NCBI RefSeq assembly: GCF_031181705.1
Contig: NZ_JAPSKN010000015.1
Span: 1-36,153 of the forward strand
DNA from: Streptomyces sp.
Lineage (GTDB): Bacteria > Actinomycetota > Actinomycetes > Streptomycetales > Streptomycetaceae
Length of the DNA: 36,153 bases
Direction: 5' to 3'
A program made the position numbers and the translations under genes. Below, in pieces: positions 7,586 to 15,793 of this stretch (its first letter is position 1; every line of letters begins with the position of its first letter). The notes under the pieces are model-generated. The model saw only the letters and a list, made by a program, of their open reading frames with translations. It had not been told where the DNA came from and ran no database searches.

Positions 7586-8517
7586 CCGCCGTCGTCGAGA
7601 AGCCGGCGAACAAGCCGCGCCCGTGGGCCGCCCCGCCCCGCCCCGCGTGGGAGGAGGAGCCCTCCAGGGCCGGCCTCGCGGGCAAGGGCATCGCCCTGTC
7701 CTTCGCCTGCCTGGCGATCCTCTTCCCGCTGTGGATCGTGGTCGTCACCAGCCTCTCCTCGCGGAAGACCATCGACGAGGCGGGCGGCCTGGTGCTGGTG
7801 CCCAAGGGCATCACCTTCATCGCGTACCGGGAACTGCTCGGCGGCGGCCAGGTCACCCGCGCCGCGGTCATCAGCGTCCTCGTCACCCTGGTCGGCACGC
7901 TGTTCTCCATGGCGGTGTCCGTCCTGTGCGCCTACGGCCTGTCCCGCAGCGGTTCCCTCGGCCACCGCTGGATCCTGATGACGTTGCTGGCGACCATGTT
8001 CTTCAGCGCCGGCCTCATCCCCACGTATCTGCTCGTGCAGTCCCTCGGCCTGACGGACAGCTACCTCGCGCTGATCCTGCCGAGCGCGGTGAGCGTCTTC
8101 AACATCCTGGTGCTGCGCGGCTTCTTCATGGGGATCTCGCAGGAACTCGTCGACAGCGCGCGCATCGACGGTGCCGGGGACTTCCGCATCCTCTGGCAGA
8201 TCGTCATGCCGCTGTCCCGGGCCGTCCTCGCGGTGATCACGCTGTTCTACGCGGTGGGCTACTGGAGTGCCTGGTTCAACGCGTCGCTCTACCTGAACGA
8301 CCAGGACATGATGCCGTTGCAGAACGTGATGATCCAGCTCGTGCAGAAGCAGGAAGCGCCGGTCGGTCTCGGACAGGCCATCAAGACGGGTCAGTTGTCG
8401 GGGCTGGCGGTGCAGATGGCGGTCATGGTGATGGCCCTGCTGCCGGTCGCCGTGCTGTCACCCTTCGTCCAGAGGCACTTCAAGAAGGGGATGCTGACGG
8501 GCGCGGTGAAGGGCTGA
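7582..8517 (+). CDS. ABC transporter permease 2 (YtcP/MalG type)
   Basis: Second permease subunit of the importer, 311 aa. The GTG at 7582 overlaps the stop of permease 1. A proline-rich cytosolic tail precedes spans beginning GIALSFACLAILFPLWIVVV. The EAA-type docking loop is LVDSARIDGAGDF, with the conserved acidic position at E188. The segment TLLATMFFSAGLIPTYLLVQ is typical of MalG/YtcP proteins. It forms the membrane channel together with permease 1. Because the locus has no ATP-binding subunit, energy is probably supplied by a shared ATPase encoded elsewhere, as MsiK does for cellobiose and maltose systems in Streptomyces. A 105-bp spacer follows before the GH74 gene. Confidence 0.94.
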   Translation: MTAVVEKPANKPRPWAAPPRPAWEEEPSRAGLAGKGIALSFACLAILFPLWIVVVTSLSSRKTIDEAGGLVLVPKGITFIAYRELLGGGQVTRAAVISVLVTLVGTLFSMAVSVLCAYGLSRSGSLGHRWILMTLLATMFFSAGLIPTYLLVQSLGLTDSYLALILPSAVSVFNILVLRGFFMGISQELVDSARIDGAGDFRILWQIVMPLSRAVLAVITLFYAVGYWSAWFNASLYLNDQDMMPLQNVMIQLVQKQEAPVGLGQAIKTGQLSGLAVQMAVMVMALLPVAVLSPFVQRHFKKGMLTGAVKG

Positions 8518-8568
8518 CGGATCGCGCCGTCGGGCCGTCCCCCGTCTTCCGCGCGCGGCCCTCCCAGG

Positions 8569-8597
8569 CTGATCGCGCGGTTCCCCGCGCCCCCAGG
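8569..8597. repeat. Streptomyces-type intergenic palindromic repeat
   Basis: The segment contains the hairpin GCGCGG-TTCC-CCGCGC (8575-8590) within a flank reading CTGATCGCGCGG...CCCCCAGG. I recognise this as the abundant short repeat found between genes across Streptomyces genomes. It lies inside the transporter/glycosidase operon, between permease 2 and GH74, where it could attenuate or stabilise the transcript; that effect is not shown by sequence. Confidence 0.55.
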
Positions 8598-8622
8598 TCC
8601 CCTCTTGAAGACGAGGTATGTC

Positions 8623-10827
8623 ATGCATGCGTCCAGTCCGAGCAGAAGAACCGTCCTGGCCGGGACCGCCGCCGTCGCCGCGCTCACCGCCGTTCCGCTC
8701 CTGCCCGGCCGCGCGCACGCCGCGCAGGCGGCCGTCCCGGCCGGCCGGGCCTACCGCTGGCGCAACGTCGTCCAGGGCGGCACCGGATTCATCACCGGCG
8801 TGCTGTTCCACCCCGCCGTGCGCGGCCTCGCCTACGCCCGCACCGACATCGGCGGCGCCTACCGCTGGGAGGACCGGACCGGCCGGTGGGTGCCGCTGAC
8901 CGACCACATCGGCTGGGACGACTGGAACCTGCTGGGCGTGGAGGCCATGGCCGTCGACCCGGCCCATCCGGACCGGGTCTACCTCGCCCTCGGCACCTAC
9001 GCCCAGCCCTGGGCCGGCAACGGGGCCGTGCTGCGCTCCGAGGACCGCGGAGCCACGTGGCGGCGCACCGACCTCACCGTGAAGCTCGGGGCGAACGAGG
9101 ACGGGCGCGGATGCGGTGAGCGGCTGCTCGTCGACCCGCGCGACAGCGACACCCTCTGGCTCGGCACCCGGCACGACGGACTGCTCAAGTCGACCGACCG
9201 GGGCGCCAGTTGGCAGGCCGTGAGCTTCCCGGCCACACCCGGCCCCACCGGCCGGGGCATCACGCTCCTGGTGGCGGCGGGCCGTACCGTCTACGCCGGC
9301 TGGGGCGACTCCGACGGCACCTCCGCGAACCTGTACCGCACCGCCGACGGCACCACCTGGGAGGCCGTCCCCGGGCAGCCCACGGGCACCGCCGCCAGGG
9401 TGCCGATCCGCGCCGCGTACGACCGGCACACCCGCGAGCTGTACGTGACGTACGCCGACGCGCCCGGCCCGAACGGCCAGTCCGACGGCAGCGTGCACAG
9501 GCTGCGCACGGCGAGCGGGAAGTGGACCGAGGTCACGCCCGTGCGGCCCGGCGGCACGACGAGCGACGGCGGGACCGACTCCTTCGGCTACGGCGGGGTC
9601 GCCGTCGACGCCCGCCGGCCCGGCACGCTCGTCGTCTCCACCAACAACCGCTGGGCCGAGATCGACACCGTGTTCCGCTCCACCGACGGCGGCCGCAGCT
9701 GGACCTCCCTGAAGGACACGGCCGTCTTCGACGTCTCCGAGACGCCGTTCCTCAACTGGGGCGGCGACAAGCCCAAGTTCGGCTGGTGGATCCAGGCCCT
9801 CGCCCTCGACCCGTACGACTCGCGGCACGTCGTGTACGGCACGGGCGCCACCCTCTACGGCACCCGCGACCTCAAGCACTGGGCGCCGCAGATCCGCGGC
9901 CTGGAGGAGGCCTCCGTCCGCCAGTTGCTCTCGCCCCCGGCCGGCGAGGCACACCTGCTCAGCGGGTCCGGGGACATCGGCGTGATGTACCACGAGCGGC
10001 TCACGGCGTCGCCCTCGCGCGGCATGGCGTCGAACCCGGTGTTCGGCACGTCGACCGGCCTGTCGCTGGCCGCTGCCGAGCCGTCGTACGTGGTCCGGGC
10101 GGGCTGGGGCGACCACGGCAACGGGGCCTGGTCGAACGACGGCGGCAGGACCTGGGCCCCGTTCAAGACCCAGCCGAGCGTGGCCAGGAGCGCGCCCGGG
10201 CCGATCGCCACCAACGCCGACGGCAGCGTGCTGCTGTGGTCCTTCGGCACGGGCAACCCCGCCTTCCGCTCGGCCGACAACGGCGCCACCTGGTCGGAGG
10301 TCGCCTCCTTCCCGAAGGGCGCCGCCCCGGTCCCGGACCCGGTCGACCCGCGGCGCTTCCACGCCTTCGACACCACCACCGGCACCCTGTTCGCCAGCAC
10401 GGACGGCGGACTGACCTTCACCGCGCGGGCCACCGGCCTGAACGCGGGCGACACCGAGTTCCAGCTCGTCGCCGCCCCGGGCCGCTCCGGCGACCTGTGG
10501 CTGAGCCTGAAGTGGAACGGGCTGTACCGCTCCATCGACGGCGGCGCGACCTTCACCAAGGTCGCCGGCTGCCGGGCCTCGTACACCCTCGGCTTCGGCA
10601 AGGCCGCCGAGGGCGCCTCCTACCCGGCGCTCTACATGGTCGGCTCCACCGAGGTGATCACCGCCGTGTACCGCTCGGACGACGAGGCGAAGACCTGGAC
10701 GCGGATCAACGACGACCAGCACCAGTGGGGCTGGATCGGCGCCGCCGTCACGGGCGACCCGCGCGTGTACGGCCGGGTCTACATCGCCACCAACGGGCGC
10801 GGCGTCCAGTACGGCGAGCCCGCCTGA
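8623..10827 (+). CDS. Secreted GH74 endo-xyloglucanase
   Basis: Glycoside hydrolase family 74, 734 aa from ATG 8623 (GAGG 6 nt upstream; a TTG 18 nt earlier is less likely). The N-terminus carries a Tat signal (SRRTVLAG, R8-R9) and a possible signal-peptidase site near GRAHAAQA. The mature protein is a double seven-bladed propeller with many Asp-box repeats (STDGGRSW, SADNGATW, SIDGGATF and others). The GH74 hallmark ARTDIGGAYRW gives the catalytic D75, and the second catalytic Asp is D451 in SGSGDIGV. GH74 enzymes cut the beta-1,4-glucan backbone of xyloglucan. There is no carbohydrate-binding module; the protein ends with the last propeller blade. It is the extracellular entry point of the pathway and the strongest single indicator that the substrate is xyloglucan. 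Its stop overlaps the GH42 start (TGATG). Confidence 0.93.
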   Translation: MHASSPSRRTVLAGTAAVAALTAVPLLPGRAHAAQAAVPAGRAYRWRNVVQGGTGFITGVLFHPAVRGLAYARTDIGGAYRWEDRTGRWVPLTDHIGWDDWNLLGVEAMAVDPAHPDRVYLALGTYAQPWAGNGAVLRSEDRGATWRRTDLTVKLGANEDGRGCGERLLVDPRDSDTLWLGTRHDGLLKSTDRGASWQAVSFPATPGPTGRGITLLVAAGRTVYAGWGDSDGTSANLYRTADGTTWEAVPGQPTGTAARVPIRAAYDRHTRELYVTYADAPGPNGQSDGSVHRLRTASGKWTEVTPVRPGGTTSDGGTDSFGYGGVAVDARRPGTLVVSTNNRWAEIDTVFRSTDGGRSWTSLKDTAVFDVSETPFLNWGGDKPKFGWWIQALALDPYDSRHVVYGTGATLYGTRDLKHWAPQIRGLEEASVRQLLSPPAGEAHLLSGSGDIGVMYHERLTASPSRGMASNPVFGTSTGLSLAAAEPSYVVRAGWGDHGNGAWSNDGGRTWAPFKTQPSVARSAPGPIATNADGSVLLWSFGTGNPAFRSADNGATWSEVASFPKGAAPVPDPVDPRRFHAFDTTTGTLFASTDGGLTFTARATGLNAGDTEFQLVAAPGRSGDLWLSLKWNGLYRSIDGGATFTKVAGCRASYTLGFGKAAEGASYPALYMVGSTEVITAVYRSDDEAKTWTRINDDQHQWGWIGAAVTGDPRVYGRVYIATNGRGVQYGEPA

Positions 10828-12794
10828 TGCCCGGCCTGACCGACGCGACGTGGGGCCGCCTCCTCTACGGCGGCGACTACAACCCGGAGCAGTGGCCCGA
10901 GGAGACCTGGCACGAGGACGTCCGGCTGATGAAGGCCGCCGGCGTCAACTCGGTCACCCTCGGCGTCTTCTCCTGGTCGACGCTGGAACCCGAGCCGGGC
11001 GCACGGGAGTTCGGTTGGCTGGACACGCTGATGGACCTGATGCACGAGCACGGCATCGGCGTCGTCCTCGCCACCCCGACCTCCTCGCCCCCGCCCTGGA
11101 TGGGCCGGCTGCACCCCGACACCCTGCCCGTCACCGAGGACGGCCGCACCGAGTGGTGGGGCGGACGGCAGCACTTCTCGCACTCCAGCGCCACCTACCG
11201 GCGCTACGCCGCCGCCATCACCGAGGACCTGGCCGCCCGCTACGGCGGCCACCCGGCCCTGACCATGTGGCACATCAACAACGAGTACTGCACCTACGAC
11301 CACGGCGACGAGGCCGCGGCCGCCTTCCGCCGCTGGCTGCGCGCGAAGTACCGCACGCTCGACGCCCTCAACGAGGCCTGGGGCACCGCCTTCTGGAGCC
11401 AGGGCTACGACACCTGGGACGGCATCCTGCCGCCCCGCCTGCCGCACTACCTGCGCAACCCCGGTCAGGTCCTGGACTTCCGGCGGTTCACCTCCGACAT
11501 GCTCCTGGAGTGCTACACCGCCGAGCGGGACATCGTCCGCCGCCACACCCCGCACATCCCGGTCACCACCAACTTCATGCCGCTGTGGTTCGGGCAGGAC
11601 GCGTGGCGCTGGGCCGGGGAGGAGGACGTCGTCTCCGTCGACCTCTACCCCGACCCGCGCGACCCGCTGGGCGCCCAGAGCGGCGCCCTGGTGCAGGACA
11701 TGACCCGCTCCCAGGCCCGCGGGCCGTGGATGCTCATGGAGCAGGCGGCCGGGCCGGTCAACTGGCGGGGCGTGAACCACCCCAAGCCCCGGGGGATGAA
11801 CCGGCTGTGGTCGCTCCAGGCCGTGGCCCGGGGCGCCGACGCCGTCTGCTACTTCCAGTGGCGGCAGTCCCGGCAGGGCGCCGAGAAGTTCCACTCCGGC
11901 ATGGTCAGCCACGCTGGGGAGGAGGGCCGGACGTACCAGGAGGTCAAGGGGCTCGGCGCCGACCTGGCGCGGATCGCCCCCGAGGTGAGCGGCCGGCACC
12001 TCACCGCGGACATCGCCGTCCTGCACGACTGGCACTCCTGGTGGGCCGGCGCCCAGGACGGCCGCCCGTCCAGCCGGGTGGAGTACCCGGACGTCCTGCG
12101 CGCCTGGCACCGGGCCCTGTGGCAGGCGCACCTCACCACCGACTTCGCCCACCCCGAGCATGAACTGACGCGGTACCCGCTGGTCGTCGTGCCCCAGCTG
12201 TACGCGCTCACCGACACCGCGATCGGCAACCTCCTGGCGTACGTGCGGCAGGGCGGCACCCTCGTCTGCGGGTTCCACACCGGCGTCGCCGACGAGGACG
12301 ACCGGGTCCGCCCCGGCGGCATGGACGCCCGGCTGCGGGAACTGTTCGGCATCCGCACGCTGCACGAGTGGTGGCCACTGGACGAGGGGGAGACCGTCAC
12401 CTGCGAGGGCTTCCGGGGCACCCTGTGGTCCGAGGAGCTGGAGGGCGACGGCACCGCCGAGGAGAGCCTGCTCTACGAGGGCGGCGAGCTCGACGGGCTG
12501 CCCGCCGTGCTGCGCAAGGGCCGGGCCTGGTACGTCTCCACGCTCCCGGAGCCCGCCGCGCTGCGCGACCTGCTGGCCCGCGTCGCCACGGGCGCGGGCG
12601 TCCGGCCGGTGCTCGACGGACTGCCCGAGCAGGTGGAGGCCGTACGCCGGGGCGAGGTGCTGTTCGTGCTCAACCACGGCCGTTCGCCGGTCACCGTCGA
12701 GGTGCCCGGCACCCATCACGACCTGCTGACCGGGACGGACATCACCGACCGGATCACCCTCGGGCGCCACGGGGCGGCGGTGCTGCGGCCATGA
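10827..12794 (+). CDS. GH42 beta-galactosidase
   Basis: Glycoside hydrolase family 42 enzyme of 655 aa that hydrolyses terminal beta-galactosides. ATG 10827 overlaps the GH74 stop codon. The family start YGGDYNPEQWP is at the N-terminus. The acid/base is E153 in WHINNEYC and the nucleophile is E305 in WMLMEQAAG. A trimerisation/flavodoxin-like domain follows (IAVLHDWHSWWAG onward) and then a small beta-domain. There is no signal peptide, so it acts in the cytoplasm on imported oligosaccharides. In xyloglucan it would take off the galactose attached to xylose once fucose has been removed by the next gene product. Some GH42 proteins prefer alpha-L-arabinopyranosides, so specificity is inferred from context. 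It overlaps the GH95 gene by 4 bp (ATGA). Confidence 0.94.
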   Translation: MPGLTDATWGRLLYGGDYNPEQWPEETWHEDVRLMKAAGVNSVTLGVFSWSTLEPEPGAREFGWLDTLMDLMHEHGIGVVLATPTSSPPPWMGRLHPDTLPVTEDGRTEWWGGRQHFSHSSATYRRYAAAITEDLAARYGGHPALTMWHINNEYCTYDHGDEAAAAFRRWLRAKYRTLDALNEAWGTAFWSQGYDTWDGILPPRLPHYLRNPGQVLDFRRFTSDMLLECYTAERDIVRRHTPHIPVTTNFMPLWFGQDAWRWAGEEDVVSVDLYPDPRDPLGAQSGALVQDMTRSQARGPWMLMEQAAGPVNWRGVNHPKPRGMNRLWSLQAVARGADAVCYFQWRQSRQGAEKFHSGMVSHAGEEGRTYQEVKGLGADLARIAPEVSGRHLTADIAVLHDWHSWWAGAQDGRPSSRVEYPDVLRAWHRALWQAHLTTDFAHPEHELTRYPLVVVPQLYALTDTAIGNLLAYVRQGGTLVCGFHTGVADEDDRVRPGGMDARLRELFGIRTLHEWWPLDEGETVTCEGFRGTLWSEELEGDGTAEESLLYEGGELDGLPAVLRKGRAWYVSTLPEPAALRDLLARVATGAGVRPVLDGLPEQVEAVRRGEVLFVLNHGRSPVTVEVPGTHHDLLTGTDITDRITLGRHGAAVLRP

Positions 12795-14986
12795 CCGACT
12801 CCGCCCCCGTCCACGGCACCTGGGAGCCGCACCCGGCCGGCCGCTGGGAGGACGCCTTCCTCAGCGGCAACGGCCATCACGGTGCCCTCGTGTTCGGCGA
12901 CCCGAACGCCGAGCGGGTCGTCGTCACGCACCACACGCTGGTGCGGCCCAACGGCCGGGACGACCGGCCCCCGCAGCTCGCGGCCGGTCTCGCCGCCCTC
13001 CAGGACCGCCTCCTGGCCGGTGACACGAGCGCCGCCGAGAGCTTCACGGACGGCCGCCCGCTCCAGTGGGTGCAGCCCTTCCACCCCGCCTTCCAGGTCC
13101 GGGTGGTCCGGCCGGCCGGTGACTGCCCCGGCTACCGCCGGGAGGTCGACTTCACCACCGGCGTGGTGAGCGCGGCCTGCGACGGCTGGGCCGGGCGGGT
13201 CTTCGTCTCCCGCGCCGACGACGTGATCGTCCAGCACGTCACGGGCCCCGCCCTGACCCTCGACATCGACCTGGACCACCGGCTCCCCGGCGCCCCCGCC
13301 GGACTGGGCGTCGGCCACGGAGCCGTCCTCACTCCCGACGGCGCCCTGCTCAGCCTGCGCGTCCGCTACCCGGACAGCGACCGGGCCTGCACCGGCGTCA
13401 CCCGGATCACCGTCACCGGGGGCACCACCACCCTGGTGCCCCCGGGCGTGCGCATCGAGGGCGCCCGGTCCGTCCTGATCCTCACCCGGGTGTTCCGGCA
13501 CACCGGCGAACTCGACGTGGTCGCCGAGGGCCGTGCCCTGCGCGACCTGCCCGCCGATCCCGCCGAACTCCTCGACCGCCATGCCGCCCTGCACCGCACC
13601 GCCTACGCACGCGTCACCCTCGACCTCCGCGCCGACCCCGCCGAACGCGCCCTGCCGGGCTCCGAACTGCTCAAGCGGCCACGCAGCGCCGCCCTGCTGG
13701 AACGCCTCTTCGCCGCCGGCCGCTACCACCTGCTCAGCGCGAGCGGCCTCTTCCCGCCCCGCCTGACCGGACTGTGGACCGGCGACTGGAACACCGCCTG
13801 GTCGGGCGCCTTCACCAACGACGCCAACCTCAACCTCCAGACCGCCTCGGCCGCGGCCGCCGCCCTGCCCGAGGTCACCGAGGCCCAGGCGCACCTCATC
13901 CACCGTCTGCTGCCCGACTGGCGCGACAACGCCCACGCCGTCTTCGGCACCCGGGGCGCCGTGGCCCCCGCCCACTCCGACGGCGAGTCCGGCCACTCCT
14001 GCCACTTCAGCCGCGAGTACCCGCTGCACCTGTGGACGGCCGGGGCCGACTGGCTGCTCAAGCCGCTCGTCGACCACGACGACACCCGGGGCGCCCGCGA
14101 CCCGCGCACCGCCGCCGCCCTCACCGAAGTCGCCCTCTTCTACGAGGACTTCCTCACCCGCGCCGATGACGACGGCCACCTCGTCGTCGTCCCCTCCTAC
14201 TCACCCGAGAACCGCCCCGCCAACGCGAGCTGGGGCACGATCAACGCCGCCATGGACCTCTCCGCGGCCCGCCACGCCCTGCGCACGGCGGCCGCCTACC
14301 ACCCGGGCACCCCGGAAGCGGACCGCTGGAACGCCCTCGCCGACCGGCTCCCGCCGCACCGCGTCAACGCCGACGGAGCCCTGGCCGAATGGGCGTGGCC
14401 GGGCCTGGAGGACTCCTACGACCACCGCCACCTCAGCCACCTCTACGGCGTCTGGCCGCTGGACGAGATCACCCCGTACGACACCCCAGGGCTCGCGGCC
14501 GCCGCCCACCGCGCCCTGGAGCTGCGCGGCGCCGAGAACGACTCCGCGCACGGCCATCTGCACCACGCCCTCGTCGCGGCCCGGCTCCGGGACGGCGACC
14601 GCGTCGCCGCCGCCCTCGACCGGGTCCTGGGCGGCGACTTCTTCCACGCCTCGCTGATGAGCGCCCACTACCCCGGCCGGGACGTCTACAACGCCGACGC
14701 CGCCCACACGCTGCCCGGCGTACTGATCGAGATGCTCGTGCAGTCCACCCCCGACCGGCTGGTGCTGCTCCCCGCGCTCCCGGCGGACCTCCCCGGCGGC
14801 GCGCTGCGCGGTGTGCGCACCCGGTTCGGCGCCGGGCTGGATCTCACCTGGAGCCGGGACGGCACCGCCACCGCCGTGCTCCGGCCGAGCCGCGACGCCC
14901 GCGTCGAACTCAGGACTTCCGCCGGCGGCGAGCCCCTCGACCTCGTCGCCGGAGAAGACCGCGTCCTCACCGTGAGAGCGCGGTGA
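12791..14986 (+). CDS. GH95 alpha-L-fucosidase-family protein
   Basis: Family 95 glycoside hydrolase, 731 aa, starting at ATG 12791 inside the GH42 stop. The N-terminal beta-domain opens with WEDAFLSGNGHHGALVFG, as in GH95. The catalytic (alpha/alpha)6 barrel has the paired Asn N346/N348 (ANLNLQ), E473 in PSYSPEN, and D636 in YNADAAHTLPG. These correspond by spacing to N421/N423, E566 and D766 of Bifidobacterium AfcA, from memory. Around D636 the usual FQIDGNFG motif has diverged, so this is an unusual subgroup. GH95 inverting enzymes remove alpha-1,2-linked L-fucose, and some act on L-galactose. Fuc-alpha-1,2-Gal is the tip of fucosylated xyloglucan side chains, which fits the neighbouring GH42. 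No signal peptide is visible, so it should be cytosolic. Confidence 0.85.
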   Translation: MTDSAPVHGTWEPHPAGRWEDAFLSGNGHHGALVFGDPNAERVVVTHHTLVRPNGRDDRPPQLAAGLAALQDRLLAGDTSAAESFTDGRPLQWVQPFHPAFQVRVVRPAGDCPGYRREVDFTTGVVSAACDGWAGRVFVSRADDVIVQHVTGPALTLDIDLDHRLPGAPAGLGVGHGAVLTPDGALLSLRVRYPDSDRACTGVTRITVTGGTTTLVPPGVRIEGARSVLILTRVFRHTGELDVVAEGRALRDLPADPAELLDRHAALHRTAYARVTLDLRADPAERALPGSELLKRPRSAALLERLFAAGRYHLLSASGLFPPRLTGLWTGDWNTAWSGAFTNDANLNLQTASAAAAALPEVTEAQAHLIHRLLPDWRDNAHAVFGTRGAVAPAHSDGESGHSCHFSREYPLHLWTAGADWLLKPLVDHDDTRGARDPRTAAALTEVALFYEDFLTRADDDGHLVVVPSYSPENRPANASWGTINAAMDLSAARHALRTAAAYHPGTPEADRWNALADRLPPHRVNADGALAEWAWPGLEDSYDHRHLSHLYGVWPLDEITPYDTPGLAAAAHRALELRGAENDSAHGHLHHALVAARLRDGDRVAAALDRVLGGDFFHASLMSAHYPGRDVYNADAAHTLPGVLIEMLVQSTPDRLVLLPALPADLPGGALRGVRTRFGAGLDLTWSRDGTATAVLRPSRDARVELRTSAGGEPLDLVAGEDRVLTVRAR

Positions 14987-15024
14987 TCCCCCCGCACGTT
15001 CCCCCCACCCATGGAAGGGACACC

Positions 15025-15738
15025 ATGGCAACACGCACCCTGAGCAGGCTCACCAAGGCCCTGCTGGCCCCGGCCCTCGCGCTCGGCGCCACCGTGGGCC
15101 TCGCCTCCGCCCCCGCCTCCGCCGCCGTCTGGAACTCCTGCGACCAGTGGGGCAACACGAGCCTGAACGGCTACACGCTCTACAACAACATCTGGGGATC
15201 CGGCGCCGGCAGCCAGTGCGTCTGGGCCAACTCCGGCACCAACTGGGGCGTCTGGGCCGACCACCCCAACACCGGCGGCATCAAGTCCTACCCCAACTCC
15301 AAGAAGGTGATCAACAAGACGATCACCTCCCTGTCCTCGCTCAGCAGCACCTACAACGTCACCGTCCCGTCGTCCGGCGCCTACAACACGTCGTACGACA
15401 TCTGGGACACCGACTACGACTACGAGATCATGCTCTGGGTCAATGACAACGGCGCGGTCGGACCGCTCGGCACCTCCCAGGGCAGCGTCACCCTCGGCGG
15501 CCACACCTGGAACGTCTACAAGGGGAACAACGGCGCCAACGAGGTCTTCTCGTTCCTGCGCACGTCCGACTCCAGCTCCGGCAGCGTCGACATCCTGCCG
15601 ATCCTGAAGTGGATCAAGGACACCAAGAAGTGGATGGGCAACGAGACCATCGGTGACGTGCAGTTCGGCTACGAGATCACCTCGTCGTCCGGCGGACTGA
15701 ACTTCACCACCAACAACCTGACCGTCAGCGGCGGCTGA
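15025..15738 (+). CDS. Secreted GH12 endoglucanase/xyloglucanase
   Basis: Family 12 endo-beta-1,4-glucanase of 237 aa. The ATG at 15025 has GGAAGGGA a few bases upstream. A Sec signal peptide of about 33 residues ends SAPASA before AVWNSCDQWG. The compact beta-jelly-roll has the nucleophile E134 in YEIMLWV and the acid/base E217 in GYEITSSSGG. The two cysteines near the mature start (SCDQWG, SQCVW) probably form the usual disulphide. There is no linker or carbohydrate-binding module, so it is a bare catalytic domain. GH12 members split cellulose, mixed-linkage glucan or xyloglucan; here it probably works beside GH74 on the backbone. It is the last gene of the rightward operon, 38 bp after GH95 and followed by a strong terminator. 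Confidence 0.94.
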   Translation: MATRTLSRLTKALLAPALALGATVGLASAPASAAVWNSCDQWGNTSLNGYTLYNNIWGSGAGSQCVWANSGTNWGVWADHPNTGGIKSYPNSKKVINKTITSLSSLSSTYNVTVPSSGAYNTSYDIWDTDYDYEIMLWVNDNGAVGPLGTSQGSVTLGGHTWNVYKGNNGANEVFSFLRTSDSSSGSVDILPILKWIKDTKKWMGNETIGDVQFGYEITSSSGGLNFTTNNLTVSGG

Positions 15739-15748
15739 CCCCGGCCAG

Positions 15749-15786
15749 GGGGGTGGCCGGACGACCCGATCGGTCCGGCCACCCCC
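15749..15786. terminator. Bidirectional terminator between GH12 and GH31 genes
   Basis: A perfect 14-bp stem, GGGGGTGGCCGGAC (15749-15762) with its complement at 15773-15786, closes a 10-nt loop. It lies in the 55-bp gap between the convergent GH12 and GH31 genes and should end both transcripts. Confidence 0.88.
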
Positions 15787-15793
15787 GGCACGG

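Noticed and set aside
9210..10826. Open frame upstream of the GH42 start that would give a 1194-codon protein.
   Set aside because: This part is the shifted frame of the GH74 gene and lacks protein-like composition; GH42 homology begins at 10827.
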